From contig JAEMBT020000006.1 of NCBI GenBank assembly GCA_018873245.2, positions 9,507,855 to 9,571,854 of the forward strand: DNA of 64,000 nucleotides, given 5' to 3'. Shown here one piece after another: positions 36,668-48,579 of the stretch. The notes under the pieces were generated by a model, which did no database searches, was not told the origin of the DNA, and saw nothing but the letters and a program-made list of their open reading frames with translations. How positions within the stretch are numbered: the stretch's first letter is position 1; each line of letters begins with the position of its first letter. The DNA comes from Archegozetes longisetosus. Its lineage: Eukaryota > Arthropoda > Arachnida > Sarcoptiformes > Trhypochthoniidae. The translations under genes were made by a program, and so were the position numbers.

Positions 36668-39600
36668 ATGGAAAAGGAACAATATCGTGGGTGTAATGTT
36701 GGTATGAAAATAAGTGAACTGTCGTTCAGCATACCCAGTGCAATTGAATTAAAAAAACAAAGTCATATTCAATGCATTAATAAAATGCTTTACGACTCCC
36801 AAAGCGGCAAATCACGAAAACCCGCACAATATGGGGTTCTCGACATCAGACTCGGTATTTATCACACATTCAATTAGTCCATGTCACCTAATTTCATATT
36901 TGCTATTAATTTATCACTTTAGGTACAAGTCAGAAAGATCTCAAGTGTGACACGTGTGGTCACGGACTGGCCGACTGTGTCGGACATTTCGGTTACATCG
37001 ACCTCGCATTACCTGTCTTTCATGTTGGATATTTCAGATTTATTGTTAGTATTTTGCAATCGATTTGCAAAAATGTTCGCGTATCTTGATACCGATTGAG
37101 AACAGAAATCGTTATATTTGGAGATTTCGAAAGCCAGACTTAACCTATTTGGAGAAGAAGACAATGCACAAAGAAATTGTTGATAAATGCAAAAAAGTTA
37201 AACATTGTCCATATTGTGGCGTCTTCAATGGTCCTGTTAAGAAGATTTCATTGTATAAAATAATTCATGTTTGCGTTCCTTCCACTACATCTAAGTCAAA
37301 ATCTTCTGATGATATCTTATTAGATAATTTCACTGATATTGCTCTGCATAATGAAGAAATCATTGATTATTTGCGTAAAACAAAAGCAGAACTGTTAGAC
37401 CCGATTCGTGTATTGCATTTGTTCAAACAAATCCCGGAAAAAGATCTTCCACTTCTAGTCATTCGTAGTCACAGACCTGAAGATTTGGTAATGACTCGAA
37501 TTGCAGTTCCACCGTCTTGTATCAGACCATCAGTTATTAATGATTTGGATGCTGGATCAAATGAAGACGATCTGACCATCAAGTTGAGCGAAGTTATATT
37601 TGTGAACGATATTATAGCAAAAAGAAAGTCGAGCGGAGCTCATATGGGAATGATTGTCGAGGACTGGGATTTCTTGCAGTTACAATTAGCTCTTTATATA
37701 AATAGTGAAACATCTGGAATACCATTCAATATGAGACCCAAGAAACCGAGTCGGGGTCTAGTTCAGCGGCTCAAAGGAAAACACGGAAGATTCCGTGGAA
37801 ATTTGAGTGGAAAGCGAGTCGACTTTTCGTCCCGAAGTGTCATCAGTCCTGACCCTAATTTGCAAATCGATGAAGTGGGCGTTCCTGAGCATATTGCCAA
37901 AATTCTGACATATCCCGAGCGAGTTACTCCGGCTAACATTAATCTAATGAGAGAACTAGTTCTTAACGGAACTGATAAACACCCGGGCGCTAACTTTGTT
38001 GAGGAAAAATCATCGGGACTTAAAACGTAACTCAAATGGTCGTTTAATTGAGCAATAGTTTGAATGATTTTTCATTTCAGATTTTTGAAGTATGGAAATC
38101 GAAAGCTAGTCGCGGCTAAATTGCGTAACGGAGATATCGTTGAAAGGCATTTGTGTGACGGAGATATTGTTCTTTTCAATAGACAGCCGTCTCTACATAA
38201 ACTTAGTATTATGTCTCATAAAGTGAGTTGAATATTATGTTAATCTTATTATTTCATAAGTTAATAAGTCTTATTGATTTAGGCCAAAGTTCACCCACAT
38301 CGCACACTCAAGTTCAATGAATGTGTTTGTACGCCATATAACGCTGATTTCGATGGCGATGAAATGAATCTTCACTTGTTGCAGACAGAAGAAGCCAAAG
38401 CTGAAGCAGCAATTCTTATGGGCACCAAAAATAATATCCTAACTCCGAGAAACGGAGAGCCACTAATTGCTGCCATTCAAGATTTCATTACAGGGGCTTA
38501 TTTGCTGACTCAGAAGGATGTCTTTTTTGATAGATCCAAAGCCACTCAAATCATTTCGTCCATAATGGCTGGAAATGACTCTAAAACCAAAATAGAATTA
38601 CCTCCGCCTTGCATTTTGAGACCCTGTGCTCTTTGGAGCGGTAAACAAATATTTAGTCTGATTCTTAAGCCTAACGAGTCCTGTAAAGTAAATGTCAACT
38701 TGAGAACAAAAGGCAAAAATTACTCTGGACTCAATGAAGATCTTTGCGTTAATGATTCATGTGAGTGGTTTATAATTTATATTTCAGAGTTATGCATTTG
38801 TTTGATATTTTTTATTTTGATTCGTAGTTGTTGTGATTCGAAACAGTCAACTTCTTTGTGGTTGTGTCGAAAAATCGACATTAGGTTCTGGATCTAAAAA
38901 TAATATATTCTATTGTATATTACGCGAATATAATGGCGATTATGCAGGACTAGTTATGTGGCGTTTGGCCCGAGTCGCCAGCTATTTCATTGGTACTTAA
39001 AGCTGAACTTATTTCTGTATCATTTCAAATTGATTTCAAACATTTTCATTTAGCTCATAGAGGATTTTCCCTTGGAATAGAAGACGTGACGCCCACGAAA
39101 GGTCTTTTAGAAGCAAAAAGTTTGTTACTTAAAAATGGATACCAGAATGTAGATGATTATATTGCAAAACTACGTGAAGGAAAGCTAGACGCATTGCCTG
39201 GACGTACAGCTGAAGAAACATTAGAATCAATGATTCTAAAAGAGTTGTCAGAAATTCGAGATCATGCGGGCAAAGCATGTGTTAAAGAACTCGGACCGAA
39301 AAATTCGCCTCTTTTAATGGCAATGTGTGGCTCTAAAGGGTCATTAATCAACGTTTCGCAAATGGTTGCATGTGTTGGTCAACAAGCTATAAGAGGTGAA
39401 CGCGTCCCTGATGGCTTCGGCGATAGAACTTTACCTCATTTTGATCACAAAGAAAAATCTCCGCTCGCCAAAGGATTCGTTGAAAATAGCTTTTATTCCG
39501 GATTAACCATAACTGAATTCTTTTTTCACACAATGGCCGGAAGAGAAGGTCTTTTGGACACTGCAGTCAAAACAGCAGAAACTGGTTATATGCAAAGAAG

Positions 39601-41321
39601 ATTAGTTAAAGCACTGGAAGATCTGGTATCACATTACGACGGATCAGTTCGTAATTGTTGTGGTGATGTAATTCAGTTCATATATGGCGATGACTGTCTC
39701 GATCCGTCAAGCATGGAAGAGGGTGCGAGTTTGATTAACTTGAACCGACTTATGCAGCACATTTGTGCTACCAACCAATGCAAAGATGAAATGCCTTTAA
39801 GTAAAAATGAAATCTGCAAATTGCTGAAGGCACAATTGGAAAATGTAAATATAAATGTTTCGGATAGTTTCAAACAACAAATAAGTACTTTTATAGAGAA
39901 TTATGCCACACGAATCGACACTTTTCATAAAAGATACGCAAAATATTCGAATAATAGTGCTGTGAAAGATATTCAAAAGCTAACGAAGACTCAATTGAAA
40001 GAGTTTATAGCTGCAAGTGTTGATAAGTATTTGAGGGCCAAAATAGAACCGGGAACTGCTGTCGGAGCCATTTGTGCTCAGAGTATTGGAGAACCAGCCA
40101 CTCAAATGACCTTAAAGACCTTCCACTTTGCGGGAGTCGCCTCAATGAATATCACACAAGGAGTTCCTAGAATCAAAGAATTGATAAATGCAAACAAAAC
40201 TATTTCGACACCAGTTATTTGTGCAGTTTTACAGAACAATACGGATCCTGAATATGCGCGAGCTGTCAAAATGAGAATAGAAAAGACAACTTTAGGCGAA
40301 GTTTGTGAATACCTCGAAGAAGTTGTCACACGAGACGATTGTTTTGTTCTTATAAAACTATATCTTGAAAGGATAAGATTGCTTAAAGTAAGTCGTTCTT
40401 AATGGGATTGAATGCTTTTAATATTCTTAATGTGATTCAAATTATTCTTTATAAATAACTTGAATATGAATTTCTCTCATTTCATAATAAACTCAGTTGG
40501 AAGTGGACGCTTATTCAATTCAAGAGGCTATTTCTAAATCGTTAAGAATAGCTTTAAATAAAATAACAATTGTTGACGAAGAGGAGTCTATTATAACAGT
40601 GCGTTCGTCGTCTTCTACTGACACCTGGACTTTAAGAGAAGCCTTATGTAAAGTTTTGATTAAAGGCATCGATAAGGTGAAACGTGCGGCTATCCGAGAC
40701 AACGGGGGCGACTATTACCTCATGATAGAAGGAGAAGGACTCCGAGAAGTGATGGCAACCTATGGCGTCGACCCAAGACATACCTATTCAAACAATGTAA
40801 TCGAAGTGTCGAATACTCTGGGCATTGAAGCAGCGCGAACCATGATTATTAAGGAAATAAAGTCAACGATGGAAAACCATGGAATCAGCATCGATGAAAG
40901 ACATCTGAAACTATTGGCCGATACGATGACATACAAGGGAGAAGTTTTAGGAATTACTCGTTTCGGTTTGGCCAAAATGAAAGAGTCTTCTCTTATGCTG
41001 GCTTCGGTTTGTTTTATTTGAATTTCAAATAGACTTATAGATGACTTCAACTTTTTCTCATTTGTCTTTCAGTTCGAACGAACTGCCGATCATTTATTTG
41101 ATGCGGCTTATTATGGACAAGAAGATCACATATTGGGTGTTTCTGAGTCAATCATATCAGGAATGCCTATGCGTTTGGGAACTGGGTTTTTTGATTTACT
41201 ACAAAAGTCAGATGATGGAATCAACGAATTGAAACCTAGAAAATTATTATTTGATGACAACAGTTTGCACAGTACTTTTTCCTACGATATCGACCAAACT
41301 TTTGCCCCGCGGTTGGACTAG
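36668..41321 (+). CDS. POLR3A: RNA polymerase III largest subunit RPC1 (one frame break)
   Basis: Exons: 36668-36854, 36923-38026, 38081-38222, 38283-38760, 38828-38992, 39054-40387, 40497-41006, 41073-41321. With one base restored the length is 1389 residues, essentially the human length. It is the catalytic subunit that makes tRNA, 5S and U6 RNA in the nucleus. Visible motifs: N-terminal zinc region [28 protein letters not shown] (about 353), catalytic [10 protein letters not shown] (498-507) whose three Asp bind Mg, [14 protein letters not shown], bridge-helix region [18 protein letters not shown] (about 845), and the C-terminal [18 protein letters not shown]. Within exon 2 the frame breaks at the A run 37069-37073: upstream reads SICKN, downstream CSRILIP, and one more A would join them as ICKKC. 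All other junctions are in phase. The usual NLHLPQTEEA reads [10 protein letters not shown] here. Confidence 0.95.
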
Positions 41322-42127
41322 GATTGGCGTTCTCTTGATTATCTAGTTTTCAATATTTCAAACTTGAATTTTATTGAATACCGGTTATGATGGGATTATA
41401 TTTTGAGGGTTATAATAATTATGATGTATTTTGAAAATGAAACTGATTAGTCAGATAAATACATTTTATCAAAAGTGCCTCAATCACAATAACTCTCTAT
41501 AATCATTCAATTTCATTTGTAATCTTTGTAAATTCTAGTTTTACTTTCCGAAGGACAATATCTAAATCAATCATATTTAAACTATATTAATGATTCATAT
41601 GAATAACTTCATCATTTTGTAACTTGGTTAGAATTTCTAAATAAAATCTGTTAATAGTGTCTTCACAGTTCATTAATAATTAATATTTGTATTCGAAATA
41701 TTCGCTGAAACAACAGAAGTATTTAACTTATATTTAAGCTGTAATGGAGTATTAAAAATATAGTATTGTACTATATATTTGGTTTTGGCGCTCATTTGTA
41801 AGTGAATACTATAGGGTTCGCTGCTGGAGACAGCATTTCAATACATAAATGGATATGTTTTACATTGATTGTGATTGTCTATATTAATTGATAATAAAAA
41901 ACATTTGTTATGCTTTCGAGTCACTGAATTTATTAACAAAATGTGAACTAAAAATGTGTCAATTGTAAATATGTTAGCATTTCAATTGATTTCAGGTTAA
42001 ATTAGTGTTTGTAAAAAGTGAAAATTATTAATAAATATTTAGATAATAAGTGAAACATTTAGTGTTAATTTGTAAAAAGACAAATAAGACAAATTAAGTG
42101 TTTATTGTTTTCCGTCATTGTCAAATA
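41322..42127. other. Intergenic gap POLR3A-Dr1
   Basis: 806 AT-rich bases between same-strand genes, holding the POLR3A 3' UTR and the Dr1 promoter/5' UTR. No RNA gene, repeat or exon was recognised. Confidence 0.5.
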
Positions 42128-42619
42128 ATGGCATCCAATGAAAAAGAAGACGAAGAGTTGACCATTCCGAGAGCTGCAATGAACAAACTGATTAAAGAAC
42201 TATTGCCAGATATTCGAGTGGCCAACGATTCGCGGGAATTAATTCTTCAGTGTTGTTCAGAATTCATTCATTGCATAACAACTGAAGCCAACACTATTTG
42301 TGAGAATCAGCAAAAGAAGACTATGTCTGCCGAACACGTTCTGAGCGCTTTGGATAATTTGGGATTTTCTACTTATAAATCAGAGGCTGAATCAGTGGTC
42401 AACGATTGCAAACGTAAGAGAAGACGACAGAGCACTCGATTGGAACACTTAGGTATCCCTGAGGAAGAACTTTTGAAACAGCAACAGGCACTCTTCGCCA
42501 AAGCCCGCGAAGAACAAGCTCTGATTGAACAACAGGAATGGATTCAAATGCAAAACGCAGCCATTGCTCAACAGCAACAGTTCGCTAATAATATTCGAGA
42601 GGACGAAGAAGAATATTAA
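42128..42619 (+). CDS. DR1: Dr1 / NC2-beta transcription repressor
   Basis: Single exon, 163 residues, start at the second in-frame ATG (42128), giving the family N terminus MASNEKEDEELTIPRAAMNK. Residues about 11-85 form the histone fold that pairs with NC2-alpha and binds TBP on promoter DNA, blocking TFIIB and TFIIA; the core includes LLPDIRVANDSRELILQCCS and KKTMSAEHVLSALDNLGF. A basic patch CKRKRRRQSTRLEHLGIPEE and a Gln-rich helix (QQEWIQMQNAAIAQQQQ) follow, ending in an acidic DEEEY. Length is close to human Dr1 (176). The next gene starts only 115 bases downstream. Confidence 0.96.
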   Translation: MASNEKEDEELTIPRAAMNKLIKELLPDIRVANDSRELILQCCSEFIHCITTEANTICENQQKKTMSAEHVLSALDNLGFSTYKSEAESVVNDCKRKRRRQSTRLEHLGIPEEELLKQQQALFAKAREEQALIEQQEWIQMQNAAIAQQQQFANNIREDEEEY

Positions 42620-42734
42620 TTCTATTGATATTTGACTTTTATTGTCGTTAACTTTCGTGACTTTTCTGTTAATCAATTGTATTTTGAGTAACTTTTTGAA
42701 AAACAATTAAACGCTTTTAAGAAAATTTAAGAAA

Positions 42735-45707
42735 ATGGATGAGTGTGTCACTTATGATTGTTGTAACCAATGGTTTATTGGTCGCGAATGGGTTTTCGCT
42801 AAAATTGAAAAAACTGTTGATGTTCGGACTCAAATTTCTCTCAACACTAGTGTCACCGCTATATTCGGCTGTGCTGGAAGTGGAAAAACTTTTCTAATCA
42901 AACAATTGACTCTAATTCCACGCTTTAAAGATTATTTGTTAGCTCTCTATGAATGCAATGATAAGACTGATGTCAATCAATTCATTGCGTCTATTGAGAG
43001 ACAAATGAAAGATAAACTTGAAATTGACGATTGTGTCAATGATTCGTATGATGACGAAATTATGACTAGTGATGATCTTTTTCGTCATTCTGTTTTATTT
43101 CCAATGCTTCAAACTAAAAGTGTTAATGCAGATGAACAAAGATATATTATAGTGATCGATTCGATTGATACAAACGGAGATATTTGCCAATTAATCTCAA
43201 ATCACATTCATTTGTTGCCAAAATGGCTGCATTTGATAATTAGTGCGCGACCTAAGCGTCGGAAGGGTTTCACTAAGATGTTTAGTGGAGCGCGAAAGAT
43301 AGTCATCGACGACATGAGGAAACTCAATGTTATAAATGATATGAAGTCTTATATAATGTATAGGATCAAACAACTCAATTGTGGCCCTTTAGGCACTACT
43401 GGCAAAAAGGCTCTCAATCAAATTGGAATCAAAAGTAATGGATGTTTTCTATATGTCAAACTTATTTTAGATTGCTTTGAACGCGGGCTAATGAGAACCG
43501 ATGAAGTGGACTCTATCGGCGCCACACTTAATGGATTATATTTAGCTCTTTGCTCTAAGCTATTTGACTCGAATCCTGATTCTGAAATGGACTACAAATT
43601 AATAATTTCTATAACAATAGCTTCGATCGATTACAAGATAACCAAAGCTTTACTTCAGAAATGTTTGTGCTGGGATAACGAATATTTGGATTCTAAACTA
43701 GATGAATTGTGTTTATATTCTATATTACAAATAAGCAGTGATAATACGATCGAATTATCGCATACGAGTCTAATCGAATGGATAACTGATGTGAAACATT
43801 GTACGCGAAGATTTCTATGCGATAAACCATTGGGTCATATTCTTTTGGCTTTTTGTGATAGTCTTCCGTCTGTTAGTGATTATCATTTTCATATATTAAA
43901 CAGTAATATTACTAATTATAACACACATCATTACGCTCTCTGGCTATTGTTGACTATTGATTCGAGTGTCAGTATTGATTTGCTGTCTGAGCTTGTCGAA
44001 GACTCGCCGATTCTCTTCTTTATTCAAAAATGCAAAAATTCACTCCAAGAAACTAGATCTTCGTCTGATTATTATCCAATTGATAATTCGAGTTCTCCGC
44101 TGATGGCCAAAAATTCAAGCATTCAAAACAGAAAACGAAATCATAATAAAGATAAATATCAGTTGACTTTAGAAATGCCAGAAAGCGAAACAGAATATAA
44201 TGAGCTGATCAGTCAATTCAAAAAAGCTCTTCTCAAGTGCGATACCCCAACACTTCGCGACATACTGACCAATGACTCAACAGATATGTTGAATCAGTAC
44301 ATTATTAAACAAAAGACCCCATTGTTTTGGGCAATAAAAAGTGGGAACACAGATATTGTTGAACTTTTAATAGAATTTGATGCCGACGTTAATATTGTTT
44401 GTGATATAGAGACTGGTTTAACACCATTGATGATAGCCGTTTGTCAAAACTCTATAGAAATGTGTGAAATTCTGTTGGACTGCGACGCAGATGTGGACGC
44501 ATGTGACACACTGTCGCAATCGGTCTTAGTTCACGCTATACTCAATCACGCTTCACCCAAAATCATAGAGTTGTTACTGTTTTGGGGCGCACACACTGAT
44601 TATATCGACCATTTGGGTCGCTCACTACTATGTCTTGCGGCCAATGAATCTCAATGCTCTGTAGATACAGTTCGCTTGTTATTAGCTGTTGGTTGTGATG
44701 AACTTCACAGAGACAACTACGGAAGAACACCATTACATTTGGCTGCCACGAACGGCAACGCAGATGTTATTGAGGCTCTTCTTGACATCGGCGGCGATAC
44801 TCTACAAAATGCTAGAGATAATGAGGGAAAACTTGCATTGCATGACAGCGCTATCGGAGGATTTGTCGACGCCTGTAAACTACTAATATCTGAAGAATCA
44901 ATAAATGTGTTGTCACACGATGGCAAGTCTGCTCTGAGATTCGCTGCTCTGAATTCGCATTTAGATGTTGTGACATTACTTGTTGAAAGTGGTGCTGACA
45001 TTAACTATATCGATGCCGATGGTAGAAGTACTGTTTATTGTGTGGCCAGCAGTGCCAGCAACGATCTCACACTTGTTAATACTTTACAACATTTAGTTAA
45101 ATTAGGTGCGGATCTTGAAATTCAAGATCTAGAAAAGAGGACAGCATTGCATGTGTCTGCTTGGCAGGGGTCGACTCAAGTGGTCGAAGCACTCATTGAA
45201 TTGGGAGCCAATGTGGATGCTGTTGATAACGAAGGTCGGACTCCTGTAATGATGGCAGCTTGGAATGGGCACACAGACATTGTGACTATTCTAGTGGAAG
45301 CTGGTTGTAATGTGAATCACGTGTCATCAACCCAGGGCGCGACTCCTCTACTCATAGCTGCTCAACAGGGACACATCGACGCGTGTTCTGTACTATTAAG
45401 TGCGGGCTCTGATCCAACTCATGTCGACTTCTATGGACGCAATGCTCAAGACGTTGCTAACAACTGTGGTCATCGAGATATTGTCATTTTATTAGATTCT
45501 CGAGTCATTAATCCTGACCAACAATGTCCTACTCTATCAAGTCATGCGTCGACTGCAGAAACAGCAGCAATCGGCGAAATCGAAGCCCTTTTCGACACGC
45601 CGAAATCTAGGATGAGTTCAGGCGATTGTTTACATAATAAAAAAGATAGTTCACGGAAACACAAGAAAATGATGTCTATTAGTAAACTGACTAAGTTGCT
45701 TCACTAA
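42735..45707 (+). CDS. ANKRD50-like P-loop NTPase with ankyrin repeats
   Basis: Single exon, 990 residues. The N terminus has FIGREWVFAKI and a P-loop GCAGSGKT (45-52), with a Walker-B-like YIIVIDSID near 137-145, followed by LIISARPKRRKGFTKMFSGARKI, IKSNGCFLYVKLILD, TLNGLYLALCSKLF and LIEWITDVKHCTRRFLC; this order matches ANKRD50, which links endosomal SNX27-retromer cargo recycling in mammals. From about 528 to 925 there are about 12 ankyrin repeats (for example GRTPLHLAATNGNADVIEAL, GRTPVMMAAWNGHTDIVTIL). The protein is shorter than human ANKRD50 (about 1430) with fewer repeats and only a short Ser/Lys-rich tail. A cousin in the TANC/NPHP3-type NTPase group is the alternative. Being one long exon beside intron-bearing genes is noteworthy. 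Confidence 0.82.
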   Translation: MDECVTYDCCNQWFIGREWVFAKIEKTVDVRTQISLNTSVTAIFGCAGSGKTFLIKQLTLIPRFKDYLLALYECNDKTDVNQFIASIERQMKDKLEIDDCVNDSYDDEIMTSDDLFRHSVLFPMLQTKSVNADEQRYIIVIDSIDTNGDICQLISNHIHLLPKWLHLIISARPKRRKGFTKMFSGARKIVIDDMRKLNVINDMKSYIMYRIKQLNCGPLGTTGKKALNQIGIKSNGCFLYVKLILDCFERGLMRTDEVDSIGATLNGLYLALCSKLFDSNPDSEMDYKLIISITIASIDYKITKALLQKCLCWDNEYLDSKLDELCLYSILQISSDNTIELSHTSLIEWITDVKHCTRRFLCDKPLGHILLAFCDSLPSVSDYHFHILNSNITNYNTHHYALWLLLTIDSSVSIDLLSELVEDSPILFFIQKCKNSLQETRSSSDYYPIDNSSSPLMAKNSSIQNRKRNHNKDKYQLTLEMPESETEYNELISQFKKALLKCDTPTLRDILTNDSTDMLNQYIIKQKTPLFWAIKSGNTDIVELLIEFDADVNIVCDIETGLTPLMIAVCQNSIEMCEILLDCDADVDACDTLSQSVLVHAILNHASPKIIELLLFWGAHTDYIDHLGRSLLCLAANESQCSVDTVRLLLAVGCDELHRDNYGRTPLHLAATNGNADVIEALLDIGGDTLQNARDNEGKLALHDSAIGGFVDACKLLISEESINVLSHDGKSALRFAALNSHLDVVTLLVESGADINYIDADGRSTVYCVASSASNDLTLVNTLQHLVKLGADLEIQDLEKRTALHVSAWQGSTQVVEALIELGANVDAVDNEGRTPVMMAAWNGHTDIVTILVEAGCNVNHVSSTQGATPLLIAAQQGHIDACSVLLSAGSDPTHVDFYGRNAQDVANNCGHRDIVILLDSRVINPDQQCPTLSSHASTAETAAIGEIEALFDTPKSRMSSGDCLHNKKDSSRKHKKMMSISKLTKLLH

Positions 45708-46768
45708 CAGTTTTACTAAGTTATTAATTCTAAAATATAAGACAATTTTCTATTTAGTTATAATTCGACTCTTCAATCCTCACTAAATACCTTTAATACC
45801 GGTTGTTTTCAAATCATTTCTGCTAATCTATTAAACTGTCAATTTTCCAAATCCTATTTTAATTTTCATAATTGAAATAATTTTTATATCATCTAATTTA
45901 AACTAAAACTTTCTAGAATTTCGCATTTGCAATACTAATGCAAAACTTCAAATGTGATTACTTTTCGTAGAATTCAAAGTAATGTTTCATTTGTGTTCTT
46001 AGTTTTCAAAATTATTACAATAAAGCAATGTTTCAATTAATCTCTCCATTTATTGATTGATGAAAATGATTCAGTTTTTCTGATCTGAAAGTTGCAAATA
46101 CAACTAAATTGAGTTGTATTTGCAAACTTTACTGTTAGTAGTGGGCAACTTTTTACTAAAGTACCTTTCAAAGCTATTTCCGATATCACGAACATAAACC
46201 CGGTATCGGAAATAGCAATGCTCTCATTGCAAATAGCTTTCAGAAAAGTACTAATAGAGGACTGCTCACTGCAAATAGCAATGCAAAGTTTGCAAATATA
46301 ACTCAATTTAGCTGTAAAGTTTGCAAGTTGTCTTTAGTTATCAAAACAAGTTTCAATTATTGAGAACATGACATTCTGTTCAAGTCAATCACTTCTCTCA
46401 TCAATAATATGAACAAATGTCTTGAAAACTTTTAAGATAACTTTCATTTGTTATATATTATGTAATTTGTTTGTTAAATTACATAATATTTTTGTAGACA
46501 CATGTCAAACTTGTATGATGAATCTGCAAAAATATTGAGTCATTATACGTAGGGAAAGCCTTTCAATATTTTTAATAAAAATTCAAGCGTAGAGTTACGC
46601 CACTCGTGTTCGTCAAACATCGAGTTATCGTAAAAGCGTGTGCTAAGTGCATACAATGTTTCGTATGATGTAATTGTATACACATTTTTCAATGATTAGA
46701 TTGAACCTCACATCCAATTGTTATTGAAATTTAAGTGAAAATAAAAGTTATTCAATAATAAATAGAAA
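45708..46768. other. Intergenic gap ANKRD50-like - STOML2
   Basis: 1.06 kb. It contains a fold-back element (46089-46327) and a small perfect stem, ATATTATGTAATTT with its inverse AAATTACATAATAT (about 46453-46490). Apart from these, AT-rich UTR/promoter sequence. Confidence 0.6.
46089..46327. repeat. Fold-back element between ANKRD50-like and STOML2
   Basis: The left arm (about 46089-46187, with CTAAATTGAGTT, ATTTGCAAACTTT and AAAGCTATTTCCGATA) is repeated inverted at about 46203-46327, around a loop of about 15 bases. The right arm has an extra insertion containing GCAAATAGCAATG-type motifs that recur within it. Non-coding. Confidence 0.75.
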
Positions 46769-48100
46769 ATGTTTGCTGTGAGACATTGCGCTAGAAATGT
46801 TTTCAGACAAACATTTAGAAATGAAACCAAATTATTCAAATTTAATAGTGATTACAATAATATTAATATTAGTCTAAATCACAATTTTGTTCGCTTAAGA
46901 CATTCGGCTAGAATCAACTCAGTCATAGTATTTGTTCCACAACAAGAGTCTTGGATTATAGAAAGAATGGGAAAATTCAATAAAATATTAGGTATCTCTC
47001 ACTCTATATCACTTTCAATTGATATCACTTCCTAATTGATTCAATCTAATTGTTCAAATGATTGTCACCTGTAGAGCCTGGACTCAATATTTTGTTACCT
47101 ATCATCGACCGCGTCAGTTACGTTCAAAGTTTAAAAGAAATAGCGATAGATATTCCTCAACAGTCAGCTGTAACTGCAGACAATGTAACTCTTTCTATCG
47201 ATGGAGTACTATATCTTCGAGTAGTAGATCCCTATAAAGCTTCTTACGGTGTGGAAGACCCAGAATTCGCAATAACACAATTGGCACAAACGACTATGAG
47301 GTCAGAAATTGGTAAAATAACACTGGACTCAGTCTTCAAAGAAAGAGAATCACTTAATATTGCAATCGTTGAGTCAATTAATGTGGCCAGTAATTCATGG
47401 GGTCTCACTTGCATGAGATACGAAATCAGAGATATTTCATTACCAAGCAGAGTACAAGAAGCCATGCAAATGCAAGTTGAGGCCGAACGAAAAAAACGCG
47501 CTGCAATCCTCGAGTCCGAAGGTATGAGAGATGCTGAAATCAATGTCGCAGAAGGCAAAAAGAAAGCCAGGATCTTGTCATCTGAAGCTCTTAAAATTGA
47601 ACAAATCAATAGCGCTCAGGGTATGAAACTGATATTTAATTTAAAGTCTAAGATTATATTTAACTATATTTGAATTGCAGGTGAAGCACAAGCTATAGTC
47701 GCCAGAGCACAAGCTAAGGCGACAGGAATTAAAACGATAGGAGAAGTGTTGAGAAGTAATTCTGGCGAAAATGCGGCTGCTCTTAATGTCGCCGAACAAT
47801 ATGTCAAAGCTTTCTCCCAACTCGCCAAAACTAATAATACACTTATATTATCCAATGATGCCGGAGATGTCGCAAAAATGACTTCTCAGGTCAGCTAATG
47901 TTTAGCTTTATCGTCATTATTTAATTTTAAATTTTTCATCTCTTCAGGCTTTACAAGTTTTTAGAACATTGAAGAATTCTGATGAAACAATTGATGACAA
48001 ACAAAAAGACGATTTAAACGATAATTTGAAGACACAGTTTGAGAAACAAGACAGATCAGAGTATTATAGCGATTATGAAGATAATGACACCAAAAAGTAG
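46769..48100 (+). CDS. STOML2: Stomatin-like protein 2, mitochondrial
   Basis: Exons 46769-46991, 47075-47620, 47681-47889, 47948-48100; 376 residues, in phase throughout. The family member is an inner-membrane SPFH protein that binds cardiolipin and prohibitins and organises respiratory complexes and proteases. The first ~50 residues are rich in Arg, Asn and Phe (MFAVRHCARNVFRQTF), fitting a mitochondrial targeting signal. The SPFH domain runs from FVPQQESWIIERMGKF through EPGLNILLPIIDRV, NVTLSIDGVLYLRVVDPYKA, GVEDPEFAITQLAQTTMRSE and the coiled region MQMQVEAERKKRAAILESEG. NVAEQYVKAFSQLAKTNNT marks the conserved C-terminal part. AATAAA occurs at about 48229. The convergent neighbour ends 479 bases away. 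Confidence 0.95.
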
Positions 48101-48579
48101 TTTAAAATTGATCAATTTTCTAAAAAGTCATAAGCAATTGGATTGAAAGCTCTGAATCTGGAATTTGAAAATTGACCTCATATTCAAGAATTTAGTAGTT
48201 TGAATCTGTATAATATTTTCTTATTGCAAATAAACATGTCGCAACTAATACTTGAGATTCCAACTGATTTTCAAAGTGAAATTTTTTCAAACACTAATCT
48301 TAGTGAGAACTTTCAATATCGTTATTAATATAGATTAGTTTACAAGTTAAAGGGTGTTAATGATTTATTTAAAATTTCGATCTCATTTTTTCATTTCTTG
48401 GAGATTATTTGAGTATGAATTGAAGTATGAATAAAAAAATCAAATAAATTTATTTAATCAAACAAAAAATAAATTATAATCCTATGAATCAATTTTGTAC
48501 AATACAAAAACACTAAATTAGTTTATACTTTACAGGTGTATTTAATTACAACCATTTCATATGATTGTTTACGTTGACG
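48101..48579. other. Convergent 3' gap STOML2 / SIKE-family gene
   Basis: 479 AT-rich bases with the two 3' UTRs. AATAAA for STOML2 lies near 48229. Nothing else was seen. Confidence 0.5.

Noticed and set aside
37040..37080. A tiny intron to explain the POLR3A frame change
   Set aside because: GTTAGT at 37045 could act as a donor, but no AG acceptor follows before the frame resumes; one missing A explains everything.
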